Positions 50,026 through 63,188 of a stretch of 64,000 nt of DNA are shown piece after piece. Origin of the DNA: Branchiostoma floridae. Lineage: Eukaryota; Chordata; Leptocardii; Amphioxiformes; Branchiostomatidae. A program made the position numbers and the translations under genes. Numbering within the stretch: the first letter of the stretch is position 1; every line of letters begins with the position of its first letter. The stretch spans positions 21,309,807 to 21,373,806 of the forward strand of contig NC_049980.1 in assembly GCF_000003815.2 (NCBI RefSeq), read 5' to 3'. The notes below the pieces were generated by a model. That model made no database searches. It was not told where the DNA came from and saw only the letters and a program-made list of their open reading frames with translations.

Positions 50026-52066
50026 TGAGTTCCCCCAGGGCCTCTATTGGCATTGTAGCAAAATACACTGTTCTTTCTTTACTAGGTTCCTTTCCTTTCT
50101 ATACTTCAACTCATACAGGCCTCTGTATCTAGCCCTTAGCTAGGATATCACATCTTATCATTTCTGTCAAAGTATGACTGATGATGGACTTTCACGCTAT
50201 ATAACCACAGGCATCCAATCAGCCGAGCTTTCTGTATCTAGGATTGCAGTAATGCGTGCATTTGACATATCAAATCTCAGCAAAACCAGTCATGAAAGCC
50301 AATGTTATTGCCATACATGACAACTATTTCTGGCATAAATTTTTCAATGACAACTTGTGGTAACTTGAAACTAATGCAGAGCATTAAATGTGGATGTCCT
50401 GCAATGAATTTTGATTGTTCCAATGCCTTACCTGTGAACACATATCTTCTGAATGGTACTGCTTGAGGGGACCCATTTCCACAAAAATACAATAAACATC
50501 CATCATCTATTGATACCATGTACGATGATGACAAGTTTCTTATCATAGTTAAGCACAGTTTGGTGCCTTTATTCACTTGCATGATTCACAGCAGTCAAAA
50601 TCCTCTCAAGATATTTTGATTTCATTAATGAGATTTTTGTTATTTTGCCTTCAGGTGAATATAACATGCATGCAAGTTACTCCCTACATAATATTGGGAG
50701 AAGACTATATATGTTTTGTAAAATGTTTCTTCAGTTTGATCTTTGTATGAAAGGCATCATAATTTTCATTCTTTTGATGAAATTTGTTACAAAAGTAGAC
50801 TGAGAATAGCATGCACAATGTCATCCATAACTTTACTTTCTTTCTGCAATGTTTTGAGCTCCTCAGTTTTTTAAATTATTTTCACCCAAAGAATTGGATA
50901 CCACAGTGTCATGATATGAGAAACAAATGGCCTAAGCTTTGTATGAGGCTTTTCCTCCATTTTTATAATGATCAGTGAGATCGTTAAAATGATTTCATTG
51001 ATGTGGCCCATTTTCTGCTCCCATGAAATGATTTTAAAGCTGGGCAATCCAAGAATCCATTCTTACAAAGGTGAAATGTTGATCCAAGAATAGTCCATTT
51101 TTCACTGGTGTAATTTGTATGATCATTTTTTTTCATGGGGTAGTTTTGAATTAAATCCTTATATTTTAGGGTTATTTGGGGATGGAGGATGGGAGTGAAA
51201 TATCTTGCAGTTACTTGCAACTATTTGCTTTTCAAGTCTTTTTACTTCTTTTACAGAAAATGTCCTTAGGCTTTTTTCTCAACATAACATTATGGAGTGA
51301 TCGTAGTGCTTTCTATTTCTAAAAATAGTCTGAATGGTACAGCTCACTGGAATTGACATTCACTCTGCATGAAAAAGAGCATTCAGGATATGATGATAGA
51401 CACAGCAGTGCATACAACACCTGATATAGAAAAGATAGCGCTGCTGAACCAAAGATCATCTATCATGTGGGATCAACAGATTTCCCTGTGATAATTTGGA
51501 ACAGAAGAAGCCATATTGCATGATACCTACTAGTATATCATACAGCATTGAGATACAATCATTATGTAAGTTATATAGAGGCTCATTTTATGATAATAGA
51601 ACATGTTATTACCTTTGTCTAGCAGCTTGTTTGGTACTGCAGGAGCAATCAAAGTTTTTGAGTTTAAAAGAGAATACCTCACAAAGGGTTGATGGATCAT
51701 AATGACTATGTAAGTGATGCTTGATATAATCAGATGGCAATTATTCAAATTATAATCTAATTTTCATAAATTATAAGTAAATTTTATCAACCTGCTCCAT
51801 TTGATATCAATATTTGACCCTGTGACATGTAACTGAGAAAGAGAAGAACATTGATGAATTAAAATTATGAAAATGAAGAACAGCAAATACTACTCATTTC
51901 ACTAGGTTTTCCTTCATTTGACTGTAATATTAAGGCGGGATGGAAATGTGGAAAAAATCATGTCAAAAGCCTGCAATCATGCTAGCTGTTCACACAATCA
52001 TATGGTAACTCTTATATACCTGTTCCATATTGTATGTTCCACAGAAAGTTGGTGACTTTCCCCAGC

Positions 52067-52201
52067 ATGACAGAGCAAGTGGATAAGGTCCTGACCAAAG
52101 CTGGAGAAATCTGGGCAAACATCATGACCGACACGATGCATCATACAGGGAACGGTCAGAGAAATGGCGAGGGCTGGCTCCCGTATCCCAGGTTACAATA
52201 A
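52067..52201 (+). other. 44-codon upstream ORF in the LINGO 5' leader
   Basis: ATG 52067 to TAA 52199-52201, reading MTEQVDKVLTKAGEIWANIM and on to WLPYPRLQ. It lies after a good acceptor (TTCCACAG, exon start 52045), 73 nt upstream of the LINGO start codon and in a different frame. It may be an inhibitory uORF or a small peptide gene. No family was recognised. Confidence 0.45.
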
Positions 52202-52274
52202 ACAACTGGTGCCATGAACAAGGCCATGTGTGAAGATTTAACTAACTTTGTAGCTAAGTCCATAATCTACTAAG

Positions 52275-55200
52275 ATGGCATCTCTACTGCAGATTCTGAC
52301 TCTAGCTGTTGTTAGTGTCCTGGTAATCAAGTGTGAAGAATTTCTTCCTTGTCCAAAGAAATGTGTGTGTGAGGCCTCGGACAGTTCAGTGACATGTATT
52401 CTAAAGACCCTGAGGAACATTCCAGCACACCTTCCATTCTCAGTGCAGACCCTCAACTTGGAGCGCAACCGTATCAGTAAGATTGTTCGCAACACCTTTG
52501 TACGTTATCCCAACTTAAGCCATCTCAACTTGAACCACAACAAGATCAAAACAGTGGAGGAGGGAGCATTCAATGGACTGTCACAACTTAAGAGTCTGTA
52601 CTTATGTGGAAACAGGTTGAGTCTTATACCCAAGGTAAGTCAGAACTCTTAATAAGATAACTGAACAGATAAACATGTAGCAGGTAGATTGTACAACAAA
52701 CAGAAAGTTGGATAGCTTGGTACAGCTAACACAAATTTGGATCCTTGCCTATCAAGAAGTATGACAACTTTGAAAAGTCTACAACACACAAGATTGATGC
52801 TTATTTACCTAAAAAATTGCCAGATATGTTGAGAGCTGTTGCAGAAATTTGAATCTCTCCACTATACTAGCAAATTCATGTCTCTTTAATACTAGATTAC
52901 TTCTCTTCATAGGGCACTTTTGCAGGCGTGTCTAATGTGACTCGACTGGACATGAACAGGAATGAGTTAGTTCTTCTAACAGATATGGGATTTGCAGAGT
53001 TGTCCAAACTGGAATATCTTGACCTGCTGGAGAATGGCATTCTCTTTGTGACTGAGTATGCTTTCAAAGGGCTGGATTCTCTCAAGCATCTCCTAGTGTC
53101 CAAGTGGAAGATGTCTGATCTCCCCACAGACCGATTCATCCACTTACGCAGTCTGCAGACACTGGAGATTTCTCACATGAAAAGTGAGGTGCTGAAGCAA
53201 AATGTTGTTAGCAACCTGACACGACTGCAGAACCTCCACATTGGGCATTGGAAAAAACTGACCAACATCTCTCCCAAGGCATTCCGAGGCCTGGACAGCC
53301 TAGTGTCACTTATCATTCATCACACAAACATCTCAGTTATCCCGTCTCCAGCTATACAACAGCTACGCAACCTTAAGGAACTCTCATTGAACAACAACCC
53401 TATAGAGCAGGTAACTTCTGCCTCATTACGGGGGATGACGTCATTAAGAGAACTGTTCCTCGATCACTGCAACTTGACGTACATTGGAACAGGAGCTTTC
53501 AAGCAGCTGAAATCATTACAAAAGTTGGACCTGAGTTATAACTTGCTAAAGGCTCTTCCCAGAGACACATTTCCTGACAAAGTGACATTCCATCAGGTCA
53601 CCCTGACAGAGAACCCGTGGAACTGCGACTGTCAGATGACGTGGCTCATCTCAGCAAACACGCAGGGCTGGAGGAGTGTGTACTGTTCCACTCCTGAAAC
53701 CATCCAAGGGATAGACGTCCTACGGCACGGCAAGTTGGCTCGTAAGAAATTACTACAAAACATGAAGTGTAACTTGCCGACGGCAGCCATCTCCCAGGGA
53801 CCAACAGTGAAGGTTGAGCAAGGTAGCGAGCTGAGATTACAGTGCCTCGCCCAGGGAGAGCCCAAACCTACCATATCATGGATTCCTCCAGCAGGGAGGA
53901 CAGTGGATACTGAGGTGACATTGAAGGGAGGAGTGCTACAAATATCTGCTGTCAACACAGCGGACAAAGGGAGATACACCTGTGTAGTGACCAATGCAGG
54001 AGGGACAGTTGTGGTCAACACCAGTGTCATAGTTATTGGTAAGTGGAAGTCCAGTAAATTATTTTTGTCTGAAGGTAATGCAAGATACATTATTATCATT
54101 AACAATACAGTCTTAGATGAAATCATTATTTTTCTTAATTATAAAATGATAGCAGTACTGGAAAAATCTGTGTCCTTGTTGAAAAAATACCGGTTAAAGT
54201 TTTGCAACAGTAACATCAAACTGCATAATCACAATTATTTTTCTAATCATCATCATTTGAAAGTTTTTTGCAGAGTGTAATGAAATGACAGCTACTGGTT
54301 TATATACATGACATGTACGAACATGAAAAAGATTGATATCTTTAATATGTTAACTAATAGATAGAAGCACATTAAAATCTAACCAATATTTCATGTTCAG
54401 CCTTGGCAGATGCTGAGTAAATACCGCATTGTCATTAATGAATAGCTTCATATGGTACAAAAGTGTTAATAGTCTTTTCGTCAAAAGGCAGTCTGATTAA
54501 TGCTTTCACTGGCACATCTGTACACTGATTTACGAGCACACAGCGACCAAACAACACTTAGGAATCACCTTTCTCTGTAATGTAAACCTACCCTTTATTA
54601 CATGTCACACCCACCCACAGCAGGTGTGTGAACATTTGAGTCGTGTAATCACAATACTGTACTGGATGCATGCCTATACTTACTGTTGAACTTTGCCATC
54701 TATATGAAGATGAACGTCTTTGGGAAACATTGTGTCACTTACCGTATATCATGTTTTAAAAACCAAGAAATCCATTTCAGGGTCATTGTGTTCCCTGTCA
54801 ATGTAAGCTGTTAACGCACTGAACATAACAAAAATTGATGTGTTCCCTGAACACATTAATGACTCAAGTTACTTAATATCTTCCCCATGAGTCTCTTATA
54901 GAATTTGTTCTGGAGACTTGCTGTAATGAAATTCTTCATGATCAAATCTAATTAACTATGGCTTGGTTCATACCTTGAGAACTGTGGTAGTCAGATTACC
55001 AGTAATACCAACACCCAGAATAAGTCCAGAATGAATGAGTGGTATTACACACCAGCAATCAGATCAGGGAACAAAGTGGTGTGCATACTACTCAACTGAA
55101 AACATCTGCTAGACTGATTATTCTATGTGTTGGTTGGCTACTTGCATCAAGACCGCTAAAACCAAAGCTATTTCAATACTACATATGTTTGCATTTTATG

Positions 55201-56880
55201 TTTTCAAAACTTCCTAAAAATCCTCAGGATGACCTTGATGAAAGGAAGGGACAAAAAGCACTCTTTTAAGACCAGGAATAGGCCTGTTACTTGCTATGTT
55301 GCCAGTATTTCCAATGGGGCCTGGATATTGGTCATGCTGCCATTGTTTCAGCACCACAGACAGACCCTACTCATGTTGTGCTGATTGCCTGCTGGCTTTC
55401 AACCCAATAGTAATTATATTGATACTATTTTGGCACCAGAAACAGGTTTGTGACATGCTTGGGTAGGCAAAGGACTCTAGTAGTTGTGAATCGTTGGTGT
55501 TTCAATGTCAGGAACAGGTCTAAGTTTTGCTATTGATTGTGCTTCCACAGTAGAGACATGCCTGCAAGCCGTTTCCTCCCCAATCATTGAATTCTTCTCC
55601 TGATACCTTTTCAGCACCAAGGATGTGCCTTAAGAATATTGTATTATTAAGGCCACACCAAGAAAATTCTATGGATGACATTTTCTATTCATGGTCTCAA
55701 TATCAAGGATAATCCAATAACATTCCACTCTTAATGTTACCAGATGGTGATGGTACAGCATCAAGGACATGTTCAGTTTTCTTGGAAAGGCTTTCTAGTG
55801 ATTCTAGTTTTATTTGTTTGTAACTTGATTTTCTGTGCTCATATATTGGTGCTTATAATGTGTTACCAGGACTTTACAATAGGTTGTTCAATGCAAATGA
55901 CTGCTCTGTAAATCTATAATATACTAGTAGTTCCAGCATTGCAGCAAATTGAATGTAAAGCTTTGGATAATGCAAATGAGCTTTGAACTAAGAACTTCAT
56001 TCTTACACCAAACCATTTATGGACTACAGCTCATACTAAGGGACTACTGTAACATGACAACACAATTTTTCAGTATTCAAAGTATACACCCAGTACTAAG
56101 CAATTTAACACAGCACGTCAGGCAGGCTGGTGATTATTTGCAATATTTGAACCGTAAAGCTCAAAGTGACATGATGGAGTATGATGTATCATGTGCACAA
56201 TTGATTGGATTTCCCAATGACATCCAAGACAACCATCATAAAATGCCTCATTTAATTAAAAGCCAGTTTTCGTGGTGTGGCAGAAAGTGTAGCCAATGTG
56301 TCCTGACTGCCTGGTTCTTCAATTAAACCTGCAATACCCATGACTTCATGAAGGACAGCACTCAGAAATTCAGAGTTTAACACAGAGAAACAAAGTTTGA
56401 GCCTTTCAACTTTCAACAGAATGCACACCTGATTGTCTTATCACACTTGGCCACTACTCTTTGTTCTGGATAGAACCACATGCTGATTACTTGATTTCCA
56501 CAGGATCATCCCAGCAGTCTTCAGGACCAGGCCCATCCAACATGCCTAACCAGCAGGACCCGCAACTCCAGTCTGAAGGAGTCAACTACACCACCCTGCT
56601 GGTAGCCAACCTGATGGGGGTCATGACCTTTCTGGGAGTGGTCCTGCTTTGCTGTGGTGTCATCTTCCTTCTGTCCCGAAGTAAGAATGGTATGAGCCTC
56701 ATCATGCTAGATACAGAGATGGAGTATGTCCCGAGGGGGGATTCAGATGATAGCGGTGGTCGAGGAAAAGGCAGTGATGAAAAACGAAAGATTAAGACAA
56801 AGATTGTCCCAATTGCTACTGCAGGAGACAAAATAAAAGGAAGCAAAGGTGGCAAAAAGAAGAAAAAGAAAGAAAGATAA
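52275..56880 (+). CDS. LINGO: LINGO-type LRR-Ig transmembrane protein
   Basis: Three coding exons, 52275-52634, 52913-54038 and 56504-56880, join in phase to give 620 aa (human LINGO1 is about the same length). Order of parts: signal peptide (~1-20, MASLLQILTLAVVSVLVI); LRRNT cysteines (PCPKKCVCE); about eleven leucine-rich repeats; LRRCT (NPWNCDCQMTWL, from ~354); one I-set Ig domain (~410-495; QCLAQGEPKPTISW, then GRYTCVVTNAGG); a short stalk; a membrane segment (~526-553, TLLVANLMGVMTFLGVVLLC); and a cytoplasmic tail. The membrane-proximal match to LINGO (FLGVVL, then MEYVPR) identifies the family. Vertebrate LINGOs act at neuronal surfaces as co-receptors limiting myelination and axon growth; that role here is inference. 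Unlike vertebrate LINGOs, which have one coding exon, the coding region is split. The tail ends in a Lys-rich run (GGKKKKKKER) after the family's usual terminus (IKTKIV here). Confidence 0.93.
54039..56503 (+). other. LINGO intron 2
   Basis: 2.5 kb between the Ig-coding exon and the transmembrane exon. A 125-codon open frame at 55949-56326 has no recognisable domain and no supporting splice context. Nothing else was seen. Confidence 0.6.
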
Positions 56881-57670
56881 TGAAAGACAGCTGATTTAAA
56901 GGGTAATTCCCCAAGTAAAAGGTGTGCATATCTGAGGGACGATGCCAAATGATTGTAAATGGAAAGTCACAGATTCTTAAGACAAGGAGTCATGAGAAAG
57001 AAGGCAAGATGAGCCCCAAGGCTTCACTATTACCTACTTGTCACTATCCAATGTTGATCTTCATGCATAGTGTTCATGACGTGTCTTGCAGAAGTGATGT
57101 AGCCTGTGGCTGACAATACTGTGATGAAGTCATGTTTGAGTAATACAAAATGTACCATTGGCACAAAATGGTGGTGTGCATAACATCAAATGTTGAAGAC
57201 AATAGGATGATGTTTACTCCAACAGTAGAGTGAAAGGTGATGATGTTAATTACTACAGATAATCCAGAGCATATGTGCATGATTGTGCAAATTGCATGTG
57301 AATGATGTAACAATGTGTTCCATCTTTCATTTACCTAATGCACGTTAGGGAAGGTAAAGAGCACTTGATAATCAGTGCTGGTAAAAACTGTATTGACTAG
57401 CTGGCACTGTATTGTTGTATCCAAACTTCTCTTCCTAAATATGTCAGAGGGCCTGCAAGGATTTTATATTTCTATTTGGTTGACTACATCTTGGGAGATG
57501 AACGTGTAACTCAAATATTTTCTCCAAGAAAGACGTTTGCATTGTCAAGTCTTAAAAATATAGAATGAAATGTCCATTTAATCTTTGCAGACCCGTGAAG
57601 TCTTGTACCTTACTGTATTACTAATCTGCTCCAACTAACACATATGGTCACGCTTGCTGTCCGAGGTAAT

Positions 57671-57676
57671 AATAAA
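57671..57676 (+). terminator. Candidate LINGO polyadenylation signal AATAAA
   Basis: First clear AATAAA downstream of the stop codon, which would imply a 3' UTR of about 0.8 kb. Confidence 0.4.
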
Positions 57677-57793
57677 GTGCTTACTAACAGTAGCTGGACA
57701 ATGTCTTGGCTGTTTTTGACTAACAATGCCAGTGGTGCCAGGTTCATGCCAGAAATCTTCACATTAGTGTACTGTTTCATCAGAAATATTTTT

Positions 57794-57814
57794 ATCAATA
57801 TATAATATATTGAT
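57794..57814. repeat. 21-bp AT-rich perfect palindrome
   Basis: ATCAATATAT, a central A, then ATATATTGAT. Confidence 0.8.
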
Positions 57815-58833
57815 CCATTATATATTTGTTACTTTTACATACTGGTATACTTGGCACCTGTGGCACTAAGTGTCCAAATCCTGTCTTGAATAGCAGTGAG
57901 CTGATACAAAGTTTGCCTTAAGCACCCCCCTAGCAGTATGTTTGCATCACTCAAAGCAAAAACCTAATGAGCTGCACTGACAAATAAAACATTTCTACTT
58001 CACAAGGAACAGTCTGTTTCAAACAAAAAAGATTGATATCAGAATTTTGTCAACTTCACAGATGCAGATGACAAGATAGACTGACCACAAGTCCTGTGGA
58101 GGTCAGACTGCATGAGCCCTTCATCACTGTAACTCATTTGCCACAGCATGTAAAACTGCTGGGAAACCAGAAATGTGTTGCTGTGAATGTTGCATGTGAG
58201 TAGATAGTGACTAATGACAGGTGGCTGCCCCACCCTCCTATCCTGTCTTCTCTCCCAGTAGGTTCCTCAGGTCTGTACATCCCAAATAAGGTGTTGTGAC
58301 TAAGGGACTTTCCATGAAAATCAGTCTTCTTCAGAACGACTCCCTCTACCTGATTTTCTGGAAAAGCTCCAGACCGATACCTATATCTTTCTAAAACTGT
58401 AACCCAGTGTTAGCCCCCCTAGCCAAACTATGGAATCCCATACGACTGTAGTCAACCTCCTCTCTATATAATTTGATGTTTTACAAACGTTCATGTCTCC
58501 CAAATCACTCCAAAAAGCCTCTCCATACTCTGTCTTCCAGCCGTGAAAACCCATTATTAGCCAAATAAGGAGGTTCCGGACATAAGAATGCACCACACAT
58601 AAGTATGACAAGAGTATCTGTATTCAATGCTATCCTTAACAAACAAAAATGTACTGTAAGTAAATTGGTTACTCCAGAATTTTAGGGAAAAGTCAGCAGA
58701 CATACTACGTAGAACATGATCCTCTAGGTTTCACCTTTTGAAAGGCCTTTGTATAGCTGTGTTTGTACAACAATTAAAGTATGCAGCTTAAGAGCCTTCT
58801 CCACGGACTTTTTTGATAAGAAAAACAAAACAA

Positions 58834-58840
<7 letters not shown>

Positions 58841-58886
<46 letters not shown>

Positions 58887-58893
58887 CACACAC
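58841..58893. repeat. (CA)n microsatellite
   Basis: About 26 CA units with one CG interruption. Confidence 0.95.
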
Positions 58894-61765
58894 ATGAACT
58901 GCTCCTTAGTGTATAAAACTAATACTGATTTACAATCTAGGGGACCATTAAAATTGTTAGCATGTTTTATGCGTTTGAAGACTCAAGTTCACACTCTTTA
59001 AGGCTCAGCTATGTGATCCTTAGTGCCTGAAGAAGGGTGTTTTCAACCTTGTCTTATAAGCAATCGAGTCTCTTCACCAGTCAACAACATGCAGTTCTTC
59101 TAGACACCACTAGATGTCCTCAGCTCCAGAGGGATGTGCTGTCGTTGCTTCTGGATGAAATGCTCGTGACAAACTTGCTGCTCATTAAATATTGGTAATA
59201 AATATATTTCAGAACATTTATTTTGATGCCTATCCCTGTTAGATACATTCAGTGGTACTTTTGGATTTTTAACTTCTTCTTATGGTTCAATTTTCCAAAT
59301 TATTCAATTGACTCAATTGGAACAATCATGCATCTTTACAACCTGGGCTGATTATGGAAATGGGTCCCCTGACACAAATGACAAAATTTACAAAATGAAG
59401 TTCATGTATGTAGCTTGTTTAGACAGAATTAAGAAGTTCACATTTGTTCCCTTACAGATTCATTTGGATATCTTGCAACAACATTTAACATTGCCCCTTT
59501 CATATGTTTGGTAACATTTGTACTACATATTATGCAAATAATAAAATGCATGTATTAAGTGATGCTGCTCTTATGTCAAGTATGACTACATCACCACTTC
59601 ATCTCCTAAGGTTGCTCCTAGAAGAGGAGTTAAGAGAATGTTAAGAGAAAGGTTCTTAGCTTTTTTGTGCTCCTTCAATATCACTATCATAATCACCTAT
59701 TCAAAAAAATAATTCCAAGTAAAAAAAATTCACCATTTTATGATTAAGATAATACCCAAAACAAAAGTAACAATTAGAAGAAGAAGCTGATGCCCATCTA
59801 TAGTCATTAATTAAGCGGCACGTTTTATGGTCAAGGAACTGCAGCATCAGAAGTTGTGATGTAGAATAATCCATTTACCCTAACTTGTCCTCTCGACAAA
59901 CAGCTCTTGCAAGCTGCCTAACTGTAAGACTATTGCGCATGATTCCTATCTCTTTTTTTTAATAAATGCACACCAACATTGGACCAAGTCAGAACTATCT
60001 CTCTATCCCTCCCTGTAATGGGACCTTAACATTAACCCCAAAACATGGAGGGTAACAGTAGTTATTAGTAGTTAAACATGCTTGCTACATGCAAATTTCA
60101 CTAAGTGCTAAGGGTACTGCACTCTATAGCTGCAGAACCCACTGCTCCAGACTGGTTTGTTAGGTAAATATACGGAATGAAGGTCGGGTTGGCCTTAAGA
60201 CCTGCATTTGCATTTCTTTCATTAAACTTTTGTTGGTTAAAAGGAAAGACAACCTGTTTTTGAAAAGTAGAAACTGAGAAAATTAATATGTAACAGTCTA
60301 TGTCCTGATAGAACAAAAATGAAGAATTGGTGAATATTTGTTATCACTATTTTTCAATCATCTCACAACGGTGATTTTAAAATTTAGACATGTCATTATT
60401 GCTGCATTTTTAGGATGTCATCCAATAAATCAAGTCACTGTAGTTTCTATAACAAAAAGTGTTACAGTAAATTCAAACTTGTATCAGTGTGATCATCAGT
60501 ACTTTTCAGTTTTTCAAGTGATCTTCTCTACTGTAGTAAATGTCTGTGTTTATGGAACTTTGATATCATATGGAAGCATCATGTATCAAACTGCTTTCAG
60601 AGTTAAAAAAAGGTCAAGAAATGGTAAAGAAAGCAATGGTAGTTGAGCTAGGCCATTTGTTACATTGACGTACAGTATAATCTTCAGTTTATCTGAAGAA
60701 TGGTCTAGCATAATGGCATTATTCACAGTAATGTACTGTGGCCCACAATACACGCATTGTACACTTCTGAAGTAGCCAGAGTGCCACCTTTATAATTCGA
60801 TTCTTGTGGAAATATACTTTGCATGGTCTGACCAGTTGAATGTGGTTGTTGTGTAATCATTGACATTGATTGATTGGTTTCAAAGTTGCCAAAAGTTGCT
60901 GTAACAGCAATTAAGTTCCATTTGACATAGAGAAGTAGTACAATGTTAATTCCCCCCATATCATACATACATATGTACATGTCAATTAAAATACAACCTA
61001 CCCTTGTACAACAAATCATGGAATCCTAATTAAACACTGCCATGATATTGATGCTCCTCTGTTACATCCTGCAATCACCTGCCCTACATTACCAATTGTT
61101 AAAATTGTGCAGTCATACTGAAAAGGAAAGTGTGTGACTGACCTTCTGAGGAAAGATTATAAATTGATACCTGTGAGCTTGTGTGTGCATTTATATGCAT
61201 GTGCGGAAACGTGCGTGTACGTGCGTGCTTGCATGTGCATGTGTGCATACATGTGTGGGTTGAGTTGATATTTAGTAAGCACTGTGTGAGATAAGTCTTG
61301 TAACATAAAGGTTAAAGTTGATTTTACGCCTCCCTTTGCCTTTACTTGCATTGAGGTGGATTGAAGTCTAAACCCTTGGGTTAAGGTGATTGAAATGATA
61401 TCTAGTACATGTGTATGTAGGTAAGTATTGCAAACAGAAAAGTTAAGGTCAATGTTAGGCTCCTATTAGTGTTCTTTGGTACTACAGCAGAACTACCATA
61501 TTTCAAAAGCTCTTAGTATTTCACATCTTCAAACTCTCGTTTCTTCAAGTTTAATAGGGATTATTTTCTCTATTGGGCCTGGTCTCTTGATACAGTATTG
61601 CAGGTGTGACCAGGCATATCTAATTTCATAGCAATTTCTGTTTATAGATACATTAATAATTCAAAATTGTGAATTGGCAGAGGAATGGGGTTAGGAAGGT
61701 CCAGATTTTTTGTTCCAGTGGCTCTTTACGGCAACATCGTACAAATAGAATGGACATGCAAGAAT

Positions 61766-61915
61766 CACTACTCAAATGTTTTGAAATACCCAATGTATAA
61801 AATAAACACAATCATATTTAGTAATAGTATAGCTGCTAAGCACTACTCAAATGTTTTGAAATACCCAATGTATAAAATAAACACAATCATATTTAGTAAT
61901 AGTATAGCTGCTAAG
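61766..61915. repeat. Perfect 75-bp tandem duplication
   Basis: 61766-61840 is repeated without a single difference at 61841-61915 (unit begins CACTACTCAAATGTTTTGAA and ends AGCTGCTAAG). Confidence 0.95.
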
Positions 61916-63160
61916 CAACCAGATTTTTCAACAATAAAGATTATCCAGACTCTGGCATTAGATATTCTTGTCATATTCAATTCATACTGGGTACTTTTCA
62001 TCCAGACAATTTACCATGATATCAGATTATGTATTAATTAGGGATACGTATAATGTATTACAGCTCATATGATATCAAGGTATCATGATGATAACTGCCA
62101 CCGTGCTATATCAGTGATCCAAACCTTAATTTAATTTCCATATTCTAATTTACAGAGGAAATGGAAGTAAAATGACATTATGACCTGATTTAGTTAATCA
62201 GAACAGCAACAATCTAATTTCATAGTAATTTCAAACATCCCTGCATTGGATAAACTATGCACAGCTCAGTTCAAACCACAATATTTACAAATAAGAGACA
62301 TGTGAAAGAGCAATGAATATCAGTCAATCCAACAGCTTTCTCAAATTTAGGAAGTCTAAATACACTTGATTCAGTTTTTAATCCAGCTTGACGACTTTGT
62401 ATAAATGTGAGATATCGTTATTCATGTAACAAAGTAATTGAAAAAACAAACATGTTTGATAAAATTGAAACTGACATTTAATTTGTTGACACTCTTAATG
62501 GAGATTGTATTTTGTTGATGTAATGAGGAAGCTGGCCCTATACCATAATGTTTAAACACAAACTGACAGGTGCCACCCAATTGTACTGAAGTCAAAATGG
62601 TCAGTAATTTTTTCTATACGTGGCATCTATATATACCCCTTTAACTTTCACTCCTATGTACCAACACCCCGACCCCAACCCCAACATAGCAGTGTCAGAA
62701 CATAGTGTTGCCAGGACATAGGTCTTCCCTGTCTGCTACTACCTTTAAACCTTAAAGTATTTCCAATATATAGGTATAGTGCTTACATTTTCCTGAACAT
62801 AAGAACACCCCATGAAAGCAGATTTGAAAGGAATGGTACAGTGTGCAATTTGCAGCATGATGAATTGTCAGTGACGCTAACAACTTTACATTACACATTT
62901 TCTTATTGTAAATTTACTTAGAAATAATTGTGCTTCCCAAGCCTTGGCCTAAAAGGCAGTGTAATCAGATTGTCCTCTTGGCTGGAGTGTGGGTAATTTG
63001 AATTCATACTCTGAGGACAGGAACAAATGAAGTTACTTTTGAAAAAAATCAATCAAGCTCACACAGAAAGTATCATCATTTGCCTTTGCCCATTCATTCA
63101 TATACATACAGAGTATACAGTAATTGTAGTTGTATGGCAAGGAAATCCTGTACCCCTTTA

Positions 63161-63188
63161 TGTGTGTGTGTGTGTGTGTGTGTGAGTG
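63161..63188. repeat. (TG)n microsatellite
   Basis: Uninterrupted TG dinucleotides ending in GAGTG. Confidence 0.9.

Larger units (their letters stand above)
24947..52044. other. AT-rich gene desert between CTC1 and LINGO
   Basis: About 27 kb without an exon I can defend on either strand. It contains minisatellites (26729-26890, 27548-27690, 36513-36632), repeat debris (36376, 41640-42600, 49676-49735), a hammerhead-core-like motif (43815-43844) and hairpins (44008-44069, 46103-46127, 49942-50025). The longest open frame is 43557-43132 on the minus strand (141 codons). N-terminal CTC1 exons and LINGO 5' non-coding exons could be hidden here, as could distal regulatory DNA. Confidence 0.6.

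Noticed and set aside
50277-50582. 101-codon minus-strand open frame (SPQAVPFRRYVFTGKALEQS)
   Set aside because: No domain, no splice context and no neighbouring exons. In 64 kb of AT-rich DNA several chance frames of this length are expected.
55949-56326. 125-codon frame inside LINGO intron 2
   Set aside because: It lies between exons that join perfectly without it and has no splice signals in the right phase.
59020-59060. CCTGAAGAAGGGTG motif as a second retroelement ribozyme-like signature
   Set aside because: The GAAAC half and a stem are absent.
61175-61260. GTGCGTGTACGTGCGTG tract as a Z-DNA or promoter element
   Set aside because: A degenerate purine-pyrimidine alternating repeat with no gene beside it.
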